From Salimicrobium flavidum (GTDB lineage Bacteria > Bacillota > Bacilli > Bacillales > Halobacillaceae): 64,000 nt of DNA. The DNA lies in assembly GCF_900156645.1 (NCBI RefSeq), contig NZ_FTOC01000002.1:248001-312000 (forward strand), given 5' to 3'. The position numbers were made by a program, and so were the translations under genes. The notes under the pieces are model-generated. The model was given only the letters and a program-made list of their open reading frames with translations. It ran no database searches and was not told where the DNA came from. Positions 25,497 through 34,328 of the stretch are shown piece by piece. Within the stretch, counting starts at the first letter, position 1. The number at the start of each line of letters is the position of its first letter.

Positions 25497-26234
25497 ATGA
25501 AAATCAAGGTTGTGAAAGATTACGAAGAAATGAGCCGGGAAGCTGCGTTATTCATTGAAAAAAATGTAAGGGAGAACCCGCAACTGACGCTCGGACTCGC
25601 TACCGGTGGCACACCACTCGGTACGTACCGTTTTCTTGCACAGGGTCATAGAGAGCGGAAGATGGACTATTCCCGGGTGACGACGTTCAATCTGGATGAA
25701 TATGTCGGCCTTCCGAAAAATCATGAGCACAGTTATCATTCCTTTATGCAAAAACATCTTTTTTCTTTGGTGCCGTTTGGGAGAACCTATATTCCTAATG
25801 GAGAAGCAGCCGATCTTGAGGAGGAATGCATCGCTTACGAAAGACTTATTGAAAAGGAAGGACCTCCGGATATTCAGCTGCTTGGTATCGGCAGCAACGG
25901 TCATATCGGTTTCAATGAACCGGGGGCATCATTCGAGGGGGAGACGCACGTAGAGACATTGGCTGAAACGACCCGCAAGGCCAACGCCAGATTTTTCCCT
26001 TCTCCGGAGGACGTACCGAAAGAAGCGATCACTATGGGAATCGGTTCCATTTTGAAAAGCAGAAAAATCTTGCTGCTCGCTTCCGGATTGCGGAAAAACG
26101 AGGCGATCCGACGTCTTCTTAAGGGAGAAATGGATGAATCCTTCCCGGCCTCTGCTCTTTATCACCACGAGAATGTTACACTGATAGTGGACGAAGAAGC
26201 TTACGGGAAGGGTGTAGAGGACATTGCTGAATAA
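25497..26234 (+). CDS. nagB: Glucosamine-6-phosphate deaminase
   Basis: NagB converts glucosamine-6-phosphate to fructose-6-phosphate and ammonia, linking GlcNAc to glycolysis. The 245 residues carry GLATGGTPLGTY, FNLDEYVGL with the catalytic Asp, and GIGSNGHIGFNEPG. AAGGAA precedes the ATG. Its 3' end overlaps the nagR start by 11 nt. Confidence 0.96.
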   Translation: MKIKVVKDYEEMSREAALFIEKNVRENPQLTLGLATGGTPLGTYRFLAQGHRERKMDYSRVTTFNLDEYVGLPKNHEHSYHSFMQKHLFSLVPFGRTYIPNGEAADLEEECIAYERLIEKEGPPDIQLLGIGSNGHIGFNEPGASFEGETHVETLAETTRKANARFFPSPEDVPKEAITMGIGSILKSRKILLLASGLRKNEAIRRLLKGEMDESFPASALYHHENVTLIVDEEAYGKGVEDIAE

Positions 26235-26952
26235 AGAATCCCCCATGCCGATGTATTACCAGATCGAAGAAGATATCAGACGAAAAATAGATCAAGGAAT
26301 TTTTATGCGCGGGGCGCCGATCCCCTCTGAACGGGAATTATCCGAAACTTACGGCGTAAGTCGGATGACGGTACGCCAAGCGGTTTCGAATATGGTGCGG
26401 AATCGTCTTCTCTACCGGGAGAAGGGGCGTGGAACATTCGTAGCTGAACAGAAATTCGAGCAGCCTCTACAGGGAGTGACCAGTTTCAGTGAAGATATGA
26501 AACGGCGAGGGCTCTCCTCCCACAATGAACTCCTCACTTTCGAAACAAGGATGCCCGATGAGACGACGAGAGAGCTTTTGGATCTGAATGAGGAAGAGGT
26601 ATATCACCTGAAGCGGATCCGCTATGCTGATGATGAACCGATGGCTATCGAAGAAACCTTCATTCCCGTACGATTGTTTCCGGAACTTGATGCGCGGAGA
26701 CTCGAAGAACTATCCTTCTATGAATATATCGAAACAGAAACAGAGCAGTCGATCGGAAGGGCCAGACAGACGATCGAAGCGGGGATAGCCGGAACGGAAG
26801 AAGCGGAACCGCTTGCTATCCAGGAAGGGGATGCGATTCTTCAGATTGAGCGTGTCGGTTACTTGAGCACAGGCTCCCCGTTTGAACGCAACATATCCAT
26901 CTATCGCAGCGACCGGTATAAATTCATCAGCGATATGTACAGACAGCACTAA
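26224..26952 (+). CDS. nagR: GntR family regulator of GlcNAc use (NagR/YvoA type)
   Basis: This 242-residue repressor has a winged-helix N-terminal domain (YYQIEEDIRRKID, SERELSETYGVSRMTVRQAV) and a UTRA effector domain containing LQGVTSFSEDMKRRG, typical of NagR/DasR proteins that respond to GlcNAc or glucosamine phosphates. The likely start is TTG 26224, inside nagB, giving the family-like N-terminus LNKESPMPMYYQI. It probably represses its own operon through the site at 22859-22874. Confidence 0.9.
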   Translation: MLNKESPMPMYYQIEEDIRRKIDQGIFMRGAPIPSERELSETYGVSRMTVRQAVSNMVRNRLLYREKGRGTFVAEQKFEQPLQGVTSFSEDMKRRGLSSHNELLTFETRMPDETTRELLDLNEEEVYHLKRIRYADDEPMAIEETFIPVRLFPELDARRLEELSFYEYIETETEQSIGRARQTIEAGIAGTEEAEPLAIQEGDAILQIERVGYLSTGSPFERNISIYRSDRYKFISDMYRQH

Positions 26953-26983
26953 TAATCCTTTTGCGCTTTTTATCAGTAAAGTG

Positions 26984-27012
26984 TTGAAATTTTGTCGAAA
27001 TGTTGCGATAAT
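26984..27012 (+). promoter_or_regulatory. Sigma-A promoter of the small gene at 27101
   Basis: TTGAAA (26984-26989) and GATAAT (27007-27012) are 17 bases apart. Confidence 0.55.
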
Positions 27013-27024
27013 TATTTCAATCCA

Positions 27025-27043
27025 CAAATTGTTATACAATTTG
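27025..27043 (+). promoter_or_regulatory. 19-bp perfect palindrome, operator-like
   Basis: CAAATTGTTATACAATTTG has two perfect 8-base arms around TAT. It lies between the promoter and the start of the unknown gene at 27101. I cannot assign it to a known regulator. Confidence 0.55.
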
Positions 27044-27100
27044 CGTGTCGAAAAATATGAATTCTCTTTTAGATAATCAGGTGCAGAAGGAGTGATTCCG

Positions 27101-27370
27101 TTGAGGATTATGACTCAGGTATGGATGGATGACAAACATCGTGTCGGGATTATGGAGAGGGAGGACGGGACCCTCGGTAATACGTACCACCCTATTGAAA
27201 TCACGGATAAAGAAAAGCGCGAATTCTCTATAATCGAAAACAAATGGTTCACTACGTACAACGGGGCTCGACAATTCTTCCGGCATGAAACGAATGATTT
27301 CATCGTGCAGGGACGAATGAAAAAAGTCGATGTAACCATTAAAATCGAAACGTTCGTACTCACTGAATAA
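27101..27370 (+). CDS. Small protein of unknown function
   Basis: I do not recognise this 89-residue protein. It has no membrane segment or signal peptide. It begins RIMTQVWMDDKHRVGIM and contains EFSIIENKWFTTYNGARQFF, giving a mix of short strands and a helix with many charged residues. AGAAGGAG lies 8 nt before TTG 27101, the most likely start; ATG 27110 is also possible. It has its own promoter, a palindrome in the leader and a terminator after it, so it looks like a separately regulated gene. Confidence 0.6.
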   Translation: MRIMTQVWMDDKHRVGIMEREDGTLGNTYHPIEITDKEKREFSIIENKWFTTYNGARQFFRHETNDFIVQGRMKKVDVTIKIETFVLTE

Positions 27371-27381
27371 GAAGCGACCCG

Positions 27382-27412
27382 ACACCTCCATGCTAAGCGT
27401 GGAGGTGTTTTC
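27382..27412 (+). terminator. Terminator after the small gene at 27101
   Basis: ACACCTCCA (27382-27390) pairs with TGGAGGTGT (27400-27408), followed by TTTTC. Confidence 0.85.
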
Positions 27413-27489
27413 AGAAGAGACGGAACCGAGGGGTATAGGTCAAAAGATAGAGGAATCCTGACAGATGCCCGAAAACCAAATTTCTGATA

Positions 27490-27650
27490 GTATAGAAAAG
27501 TGGAAACACCCCGCTTGGAAACTCAGGGTATAAGAAGCCTGTGCTTCATTTCGGAGTGTTTTCCCGAAATAGCCCCGGTTTCCGGGTGTTGGAACTAGCC
27601 TAAGAAAAGTGGCACCACTCTGATCGGAACCCCTTATTATAAGCTATAAG
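27490..27650 (+). repeat. Hairpin repeat family B, degenerate copy at 27.5 kb
   Basis: TATAGAAAAGTGGAAACACCCCG starts the unit, GTATAAGAAGCC and GGAGTGTTTTCCCG correspond to the stem and loop, and a second AAGAAAAGTGGCACC starts a partial unit at about 27602. The remaining gap up to 27721 shows no gene. Confidence 0.55.
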
Positions 27651-27721
27651 CGCTTTTTTATGTAAGCGCTAACCGGAACGGACAAAACATATGAGAAAAG
27701 AATGTAAAGGATGCGGTAGCT

Positions 27722-28273
27722 ATGAAAATATGGATGCGGAAACTGTTCGTCTCTCTCGTGGCGATTATGACTCTCGGTCTTTATGTTCCTCCGACACAGA
27801 TCAACCCGGAAGCTTCGGAGAAGGAACAGATTTCCGGAGAGATGGAAACGGTAAGGGAAGAGAATGAACCGTTCCTTCCACCCGTGACGCTGGAGCATCT
27901 TACGGAAAGGGCGAAAGAACAGACAATGAATAAGCTCGGTCCGAGGATCGGCGCCAAAGTGGAAGAAGAGGTCATCGAAGAGATCTTCCCTGAAATGGAA
28001 GCGGTCATCGAGTCGTTCGTGGAAGACAAGGACGTACCTATGTATGAAATCACCGAAGATCCTTCTGCAGGATACGGAGAGCGGATTTTCAATCTGATTC
28101 ATAGCCATACAGGAGAAGAGCTGGCACGTTTTCACGTGCGCCGTGATTTGAGGCCCGGAGAAGGATATTGGTTTAACTTTCACTATCACGTGAAAGAAGA
28201 CGGGTATGAGACTCATTACCCGTTAGGTGAAATTTTCTGGGATAAAAACACACCACCGAAGTGGATGTCTTAG
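27722..28273 (+). CDS. ypjP: YpjP-like protein
   Basis: This 183-residue protein resembles YpjP of B. subtilis, which has no known function. The N-terminus KIWMRKLFVSLVAIMTLG is a signal peptide or membrane anchor. Shared blocks are GPRIGAKVEEEV, FHVRRDLRPGEGYWFNFHYH and the very end FWDKNTPPKWMS. AAAGGATG lies about 10 nt before the ATG. It ends 10 nt before the M29 aminopeptidase gene, so the two are probably one operon. Confidence 0.85.
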   Translation: MKIWMRKLFVSLVAIMTLGLYVPPTQINPEASEKEQISGEMETVREENEPFLPPVTLEHLTERAKEQTMNKLGPRIGAKVEEEVIEEIFPEMEAVIESFVEDKDVPMYEITEDPSAGYGERIFNLIHSHTGEELARFHVRRDLRPGEGYWFNFHYHVKEDGYETHYPLGEIFWDKNTPPKWMS

Positions 28274-28283
28274 GAGGAAAATA

Positions 28284-29528
28284 ATGAATACATTTCAGGA
28301 ACAGCTGGAACGCTATGCGGACGTAGCGCTGCAAAAAGGAATCAACATACAGGAAGGACAGGGGGTCATCATCAATGCCCCGATTGAAGCTTCCGATTTT
28401 GTTCACGTACTTACAGCAAAAGCATATGGTCGTGGGGCGAAAGACGTGTATGTCCAGTGGGGAGACAATGTCCTCACTTACATGAAGATGAAACATGCTG
28501 CGGACGAGGTTTTGGAAAACTTCCCACGCTGGCGGGCTCAAGGTCTCGAGGAAATGGCGAAGGATGGATATTCTGTCGTCAACGTATATGGCCCGGACCC
28601 GGATCTCTTGAAAGATGTGGATTCGGAGCGTGTGGCGAAAGCCAACAAAGCGAGCGCCGAAGCGCTTACGACGTATCGGGATTACATTATGGAAGACAAG
28701 ATCACCTGGACGATCGTCGCCTTCCCTCATCCGGACTGGGCGAAGAAATTGTTCCCGGGAGATCCGGTGGAATTGGCTCAGGACAAACTGTGGGAACAGA
28801 TTTTCCACATTACCCGTATCGACAGGGAAGACCCGCTCAAAGCTTGGGATGAGCACAATGAAAGGTTGCGCCAGGCCCGGGAACTTCTCAATGAAAAACA
28901 ATTCAAGAAACTTCACTATAAAGCACCGGGCACGGATTTGACGATTGAACTTGTAGATAACCATATTTGGGCCGGCGGTTCGGCTGAATCGACGGATGGT
29001 GTGACGTTCAACCCGAATATGCCTACAGAAGAAGTATTCACGATGCCTCACAAGTATGGAGTGAATGGCAAGGTGCAAAGTACCATGCCGCTCAACTATG
29101 ACGGGAATCTGATCGAAAACTTCTCCCTTACTTTCGAAGAAGGAAAAGTCGTCGACTATCAGGCGGAATCCGGGGAGGAATCATTGAGGTATCTGCTTGA
29201 AACGGATGAAGGAGCGAAACGCCTCGGGGAAGTAGCACTCGTGCCGATCGAATCCCCGATTTCCCAGTCGGGACACGTTTTCTATAATACCCTTTTCGAC
29301 GAGAACGCTTCCTGCCATATTGCGCTTGGTAAAGCTTATCCGACAAACGTGAAAGATGGTTCTTCGATGAGTGAAGAGGAACGCGACAAGCACGGCGTCA
29401 ACGACAGTCTCGTGCATGAGGATTTCATGATCGGTTCTGCTGAACTGGATATTGATGGAGAAAGACAGGATGGTACGTTTGACCCTGTGTTCCGTAAAGG
29501 GACATGGGCCGGAGATTTCAAGAAATAA
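28284..29528 (+). CDS. Aminopeptidase, M29 family, second paralogue
   Basis: This 414-residue metal-dependent aminopeptidase is a close paralogue of 3098-4339, sharing MPTEEVFTMPHKYGVNG, ESPISQSGHVFYNTLFDENASCH and LVHEDFMIGSAELDIDG. AGGAGGAA lies 6 nt before ATG 28284. The GTG-initiated extension to 28227 overlaps ypjP and is unlikely. A strong bidirectional terminator follows. Confidence 0.92.
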   Translation: MNTFQEQLERYADVALQKGINIQEGQGVIINAPIEASDFVHVLTAKAYGRGAKDVYVQWGDNVLTYMKMKHAADEVLENFPRWRAQGLEEMAKDGYSVVNVYGPDPDLLKDVDSERVAKANKASAEALTTYRDYIMEDKITWTIVAFPHPDWAKKLFPGDPVELAQDKLWEQIFHITRIDREDPLKAWDEHNERLRQARELLNEKQFKKLHYKAPGTDLTIELVDNHIWAGGSAESTDGVTFNPNMPTEEVFTMPHKYGVNGKVQSTMPLNYDGNLIENFSLTFEEGKVVDYQAESGEESLRYLLETDEGAKRLGEVALVPIESPISQSGHVFYNTLFDENASCHIALGKAYPTNVKDGSSMSEEERDKHGVNDSLVHEDFMIGSAELDIDGERQDGTFDPVFRKGTWAGDFKK

Positions 29529-29531
29529 TTG

Positions 29532-29574
29532 AAAAACCTGCAGGGAGTTGATGACACTCCCTGCAGGTTTTTTT
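29532..29574. terminator. Bidirectional terminator
   Basis: AAAAACCTGCAGGGAGT and its reverse complement flank a short loop, with T-runs on both strands. It serves the aminopeptidase gene and the converging acyltransferase gene. Confidence 0.92.
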
Positions 29575-29584
29575 CATTGGTAGA

Positions 29585-30574
29585 CTAAGCGCTTGGTTCC
29601 GTTTTCCGTTTTCGGGGCAGTTTGGTTTCTATAAGTGGGCCGGCGATCGTCATTATGAACTTCGAGGAAAGTATATAGACGATACCGACCGCAATAGCGA
29701 AGACTCCTACTATATCCAGCCAGTGTGTGTAGGTGAACAGATCGATTTTACGGAAAAACTGGATGAAGAAACCGTGCAACAAGTAAACGTAAAGAGTGCG
29801 CTGACCGAGCTTTGTAAAGGAAAAATGCCGGCTCGGGACCCAGGATAATACTGCAACCGTCATAACAGCAGCGAGTATATATACACCGAGGCGCAACCAA
29901 CCCCCGGCCTCCGGAATACCTAGCGTAGCATAAGACTTGGACCCGAGCAGCCACCCCGAACTGAATTCCGGAAACAGGGCGATACAGGTGGCCACAATTC
30001 CCATAATTCCTAGAGAGGCCAGGCGGACGGATGGTTTTTGCCATTTTTTCACCTGTTCTTTCGTCAGCCAGTAGCCTGCGAGGAAGAAAGGGAAGAAGAC
30101 GAACGTCCGGGAAAGGCTATACGTATGGCCGATTTCACTGAAATAACCGATGATCAGTCCGAGCTCGAGAGAAATGAGTATCCCGAGAACCGGCGGTATT
30201 CTTTTGAAACCGATCAACAGGATGTGCCAGCAGAACAGGCTTACGAGAAACCACAGGGACCAGTGAGGGTGAAAGAACCCGTTGAACCAGCCACTGTCTC
30301 CGAGCGCATAGTAATAGCCGCTGTATACAGCCTGGAACAGGAGGTAGGGAAGCAGCAGCTTTTTGACCATTTGCATAATATAGTTCTTATCTTTTGAACC
30401 CTTCGCAAAAAATCCTGCCAACAAAATGAACGCAGGCATATGAAAGGTGTAAATGAAGGTATAGAGACTGTACATAAAGGCAGAGTCTTCCGTCATCGGC
30501 TGCATCGCATGACCGAAGACGACGAGTACAATCAGAAATAATTTCGCATTATCAAAAAAAGCATCACGCTTCAT
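29585..30574 (-). CDS. Membrane acyltransferase, acyltransferase-3 family (NolL/OafA type)
   Basis: This 329-residue protein has about ten membrane segments and the N-terminal block FFDNAKLFLIVLVVFGHAM with the conserved His of acyltransferase-3 enzymes. Such proteins transfer acetyl or other acyl groups to sugars of the cell surface. It is closest in style to the fucose 4-O-acetylase group; substrate is unknown. ATG 30574 has GAGGG 8 nt upstream. No cell-surface gene cluster surrounds it. Confidence 0.85.
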   Translation of the reverse strand: MKRDAFFDNAKLFLIVLVVFGHAMQPMTEDSAFMYSLYTFIYTFHMPAFILLAGFFAKGSKDKNYIMQMVKKLLLPYLLFQAVYSGYYYALGDSGWFNGFFHPHWSLWFLVSLFCWHILLIGFKRIPPVLGILISLELGLIIGYFSEIGHTYSLSRTFVFFPFFLAGYWLTKEQVKKWQKPSVRLASLGIMGIVATCIALFPEFSSGWLLGSKSYATLGIPEAGGWLRLGVYILAAVMTVAVLSWVPSRHFSFTKLGQRTLYVYLLHGFFIQFFRKIDLFTYTHWLDIVGVFAIAVGIVYILSSKFIMTIAGPLIETKLPRKRKTEPSA

Positions 30575-30709
30575 TCGTTTACCCTCGCCTTCTTTCTCCA
30601 TGAAATCTTATCTATTCATACATTGTACTACCTTTATACCCTTTATTGTAGATATTCAAAATAATGTTAGCGGAACGTAAATAAAATGTAACAGGCCTTA
30701 GGCGCTTTT

Positions 30710-30958
30710 ATGAGGTGCTCGGGTGAGGGGAAGACGTCTTGAGCACGGTATACTATCCTGTTATGGGGTGCTCGCGCCTTGAAGAGGTATTCTGAACGAC
30801 GGAATAGGAAAAGAAATGAGGTGCTCACGCCTAAGATTCAGCACTGAACCCCTTATAACTTACCACCCTCCGTTTCTACTGATGCCTCCTTGAATCCCGC
30901 AATAGAAAAAATGAGATCCTTAAGCGACAACCGCATTCTGAGCACCTCACTAACTTCA
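30710..30958. repeat. Cluster of GAGGTGCTC inverted motifs
   Basis: TGAGGTGCTC occurs at 30711 and 30818, a variant GGGGTGCTCGCGCC at 30764, and the reverse complement GAGCACCTCA near 30939, with TTATAACTT as in the hairpin at 22716. Together they could form several alternative hairpins. No gene is visible in the 30575-31009 gap. Confidence 0.5.
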
Positions 30959-30961
30959 TCC

Positions 30962-31001
30962 AAAAATAAAAAAGCGGAGACGACTGAAGGAGTCGTCTCC
31001 G
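30962..31001 (-). terminator. Terminator of the LysM-NlpC/P60 gene
   Basis: On the reverse strand CGGAGACGACT pairs with AGTCGTCTCCG, followed by a T-rich run (30974-30962). Confidence 0.9.
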
Positions 31002-31009
31002 TAAGCTGT

Positions 31010-32168
31010 TCAATAACTTTTAGCACCAAGGTATCTCTGTTTCCAGTAATTCATATCCATGGAGCTGACCGTAACCCCGGAAGAGGAGCCGGCATGAAGG
31101 AACATACCATCGCCAAGGTAAATCCCGGCGTGAGAAGGGCCTTTTTTGTACGTTTCGAAAAATACAAGATCTCCGACCGAAGGAGAAGACACGGGCGTAC
31201 CTACCTTATGTATCGAAGCGACTGTTCTCGGGATGGAAACCCCGTGCTTAGCGAAAGCGTATTTCAGGAAACCACTGCAGTCGAACCCTTGACCTGGAGT
31301 GTTCCCGCCCCATACGTAAGGGGTTCCCATGTACAATTTTGCAGTTGAAATGATAGCACGGGCCGGGAAGGAACTTTCTGCTTCTTTATGGTTTTCCTTA
31401 ACTTTCTCGAGAAGAAGCGTTTCGCCGGCTCGTATGATCGTATCTTTCATATTATTCATTTCCCGGAGTTTAGGAACCGGTACTTTGAATTTCTGACTGA
31501 TGGTCCAAAGACTCTCCCCGGGTTGAACCAAGTAGGAGGTGACAGTGACCTTCTTTTCTTCAGGAGAAGAGGGGGGGGTTTTCGTTACTTTTTGTCACCT
31601 GGAGGGACTGACCGACATAAATGATGTCCGATTCGAGATCGTTCCATTCTTTCAAGCTTGTCACCCGCATTCCAAGGGAAGAGGCGATTTTCGAAAGATT
31701 ATCTCCGCGACGCACAATATATGTATGAGAAGGGCCGGGGGAGGGAGAAGCGACGGGCGGCTTTTCCTGTGCCACGCTTCCGGTTCCGGCCAGCTTCAGT
31801 TTCTGTCCGATGTGAATCGTGTCGGAGGTAAGGTTGTTCCACGTTTTCAACTTTTGAACGGTAGTGCCTTGGTTCCGTGCAATTTTCGACAAATAATCGC
31901 CCGCTTGTACTTCATAAACAGATGAAGAGGGAGGAGGGGAAGAAGGTGGCTTCACTTCTTCCGCTATCCGAAGTTTCTGTCCCGGATGGATGGTCGTGGT
32001 GGAAAGTTCATTCAGAGCCATGAGACGATCCACAGAGACTCCGTTCGAAGAAGCGATCTTCCAAAGGGAGTCTCCTGACTCGACTTCTACAGTGTCGGCT
32101 TCTACGACAGTAGCGCCGAAACCGGTTATCCCCATCATTACAAAGGCAGAAACTATTTTCTTTTTCAT
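31010..32168 (-). pseudogene. LysM-NlpC/P60 cell wall hydrolase, frameshifted in a poly-C tract
   Basis: This is a secreted D,L-endopeptidase-type peptidoglycan hydrolase split into two frames. The first part (32168 down to about 31570) has a signal peptide (KKKIVSAFVMMGITGFGATVVEA) and three LysM domains. The second part continues with a fourth LysM (LVQPGESLWTISQKF) and an NlpC/P60 domain with the catalytic Cys in GFDCSGFLKYAF and His in GPSHAGIYLG. The break is at eight C (reverse strand, 31578-31571); seven C would restore one frame of about 385 residues. It may be phase-variable, recently inactivated, or a sequencing error. AGAGAGG precedes the ATG. Confidence 0.85.
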
Positions 32169-32193
32169 ACAAGAGACCTCTCTTCAATTGGTT

Positions 32194-33543
32194 TTAAAAG
32201 ATCAAATGAGCAACTAAAGCAATGATAGGCAAGCTGATGATGGTACGTTGCAGGAAGATGATGAATAGATCTGTGATACCTACAGGGACTTTCGACCCGA
32301 GCAGGACTCCACCGACTTCCGACATATAAATCAGCTGTGTAACGGACAGGGCAGCGATGACGAAACGGGTCATTTCACTTTCGATGGAAGCTCCGATGAT
32401 CGCCGGCAGGAACATATCCGCAAAGCCGATCAGAATCGTTTCGGAAGCAGCCTGAGCCGATGGAATCTGCAACAGCTCAAGAATCGGAATGAATGGAGCA
32501 CCGAGCCACGTGAATAGCGGCGTGAACTCCGCCAGCACCAGGGCTATCGTACCGAGAGCGATGACGATCGGAGCGACCCCCATCCACATATCGAGAACGT
32601 TTTGAGCTCCGTTTTTGAAAAATCCTGTAAGACCGGGAGACTTGCTCCCCTGTTTAACGGCCTGTTTGTAACCGTGGGTGAAGACGGTCTCCCCTTCCGG
32701 TACCTGGTCACCATTATCCCGCACCTCTTCTGTTACGAAGGTATCCGACTTTTTCGAAAGCGGAGGAATCCGGGGCATGATAAGAGCAGCGATGACCCCG
32801 GCAAGGACGATGGTCCCGTACAATGGCACGAACATATGGCCGAGACCGAGTTCCTCGATGACGACTATGGTGAACGTGATCGACACGACAGAAAACGTCG
32901 TCCCGATGACGGCGGCTTCACGTTTCGTATAGTACCCTTCTTCATACTGCTTACTCGTTAATAGAACACCGATGGTTCCATCCCCGAGCCAGGAAGCGAG
33001 GGAATCGATCGACGAACGTCCGGGAAGGGTGAAAAGCGGACGCATGATTTTCATTAATACTATCCCAAAGAGTTCCAAAAGACCATAGTTCAAAAGTAAC
33101 GGCAGGAAAAGACCTGCAAACAGAAAGACTGTGAACAGAACGTGCAATAGGGAATCCAGCAGTAATCCACCGGTCACATCAGAGGTGATGGCCTCCGGGC
33201 CGATCTGGAAATAAATCATAAGAGCGAAAATCATTCCGAGGACGCGAATAATCGTCCAGAATGGGGTTACATCCAGAAGAGAAGTGAAAAAAGGAGACGA
33301 ACTCACAATCCTTCGTCCTCCGGCTTTCACCCATAAGGTGAGTACAGCTGTCAGCGTGATGATGAACGTCATGATAAGTGACAGATAGGGTTTGAGTGCT
33401 TCTTCGAGCCAGCCGGCAAAGATAGCGACGAGGATGGTCATCGAATCTCCGGATGGAATCGGGATCATGAATAATAGAATACCGAGTATGGATGGTATGA
33501 TGAAACGTAAATGCGCAGATAGTGGATGGTTCTGGTTGTTCAT
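32194..33543 (-). CDS. YjiH family membrane protein (nucleoside-recognition/gate domain)
   Basis: This 449-residue protein has about 11 membrane segments and resembles YjiH/YuiH-type gate-domain proteins. Characteristic stretches are GDGTIGVLLTSKQYEEGYYTKREAAVIGTTFSVVS and ADMFLPAIIGASIESEMTRF. The transported substance is not known. ATG 33543 lies 9 nt after GAGGG; the earlier ATG at 33552 touches that site. It lies 25 nt upstream of the LysM gene, so it may be co-transcribed with it. Confidence 0.8.
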   Translation of the reverse strand: MNNQNHPLSAHLRFIIPSILGILLFMIPIPSGDSMTILVAIFAGWLEEALKPYLSLIMTFIITLTAVLTLWVKAGGRRIVSSSPFFTSLLDVTPFWTIIRVLGMIFALMIYFQIGPEAITSDVTGGLLLDSLLHVLFTVFLFAGLFLPLLLNYGLLELFGIVLMKIMRPLFTLPGRSSIDSLASWLGDGTIGVLLTSKQYEEGYYTKREAAVIGTTFSVVSITFTIVVIEELGLGHMFVPLYGTIVLAGVIAALIMPRIPPLSKKSDTFVTEEVRDNGDQVPEGETVFTHGYKQAVKQGSKSPGLTGFFKNGAQNVLDMWMGVAPIVIALGTIALVLAEFTPLFTWLGAPFIPILELLQIPSAQAASETILIGFADMFLPAIIGASIESEMTRFVIAALSVTQLIYMSEVGGVLLGSKVPVGITDLFIIFLQRTIISLPIIALVAHLIF

Positions 33544-33704
33544 GTTGATCATCCCTCATTTCCGAGTATAATTATACATCAAGATAAATTTTAATACATG
33601 CAAGTTCGATTACCAAGCATTATCGTCCTCCCTTATGTTATTCGATGAAGAAGATAGGGAATCCTTCTACAAAATCAGATTTTTCGTAAAAAGGAGGAAG
33701 ATTC

Positions 33705-34328
33705 GTGAAGTACGTAGAAAGACCAGCTGTTTATATAGACAAAGACATAGATATAAGTGATGAACGAGTGAATCGATTGAAAGAAGAAGTGGAAATCACC
33801 GGTAATATTTACGCCGAAGAAAGGTTATCCGCTTCTTTCCTTGAATATGCGGGGGAAGAAGAATGGGATCACTTCTGGACGAAAGTATTCACCCTGCGCC
33901 GGATGCGCGAGGTGATGGGAAAGGGCTCGAAACGGGAGTTGTTCGATTTTCAATCCGATCATAAATACCTGCTGATGGCCTATTCCCCCTCCATTCAAAA
34001 ACAGTTGGGACGGCTGCTCGCCCGTGGGAGGGAAGTTCCTTTTTATGAACTGAAGGAAGAGTACAGTCAGCTTCTTACGAAAGCGTTGGAAACTCCCCCG
34101 ACGAGAGAACGTCACATCAATGCCTGTCAGCATATCGCGGGCCATGTGAAACGTCAGTTATCCCAGGAAGAGAAAACGTTGCTCGAGAATCGGCTGGAAC
34201 AGTATGGGAGCGGGGAGATTTCCCTGCACGTCGTAAGGCGGACGTTGAAAGAATGGGCCGATAAGTATGAAGACAGTTATATTCAGTCCCAGGCTTATCT
34301 GAAGCCTCACCCTTTCGTCGAAGTGTAA
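33705..34328 (+). CDS. YbgA family protein (DUF1722)
   Basis: This 207-residue soluble protein belongs to DUF1722/YbgA. It contains the block DHKYLLMAYSPSIQKQLGRL and HINACQHIAGHVKRQLS. In E. coli ybgA sits beside the photolyase gene phrB; here a photolyase is present but 11 kb away. Function is unknown. GTG 33705 lies 7 nt after AAAGGAGG. Its last 22 nt overlap the 3' end of the converging fructosamine kinase gene. Confidence 0.82.
   Translation: MKYVERPAVYIDKDIDISDERVNRLKEEVEITGNIYAEERLSASFLEYAGEEEWDHFWTKVFTLRRMREVMGKGSKRELFDFQSDHKYLLMAYSPSIQKQLGRLLARGREVPFYELKEEYSQLLTKALETPPTRERHINACQHIAGHVKRQLSQEEKTLLENRLEQYGSGEISLHVVRRTLKEWADKYEDSYIQSQAYLKPHPFVEV

Noticed and set aside
31560-32168. Separate three-LysM protein gene
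   Set aside because: The downstream frame continues the same architecture (fourth LysM plus NlpC/P60), so one frameshifted gene explains both.
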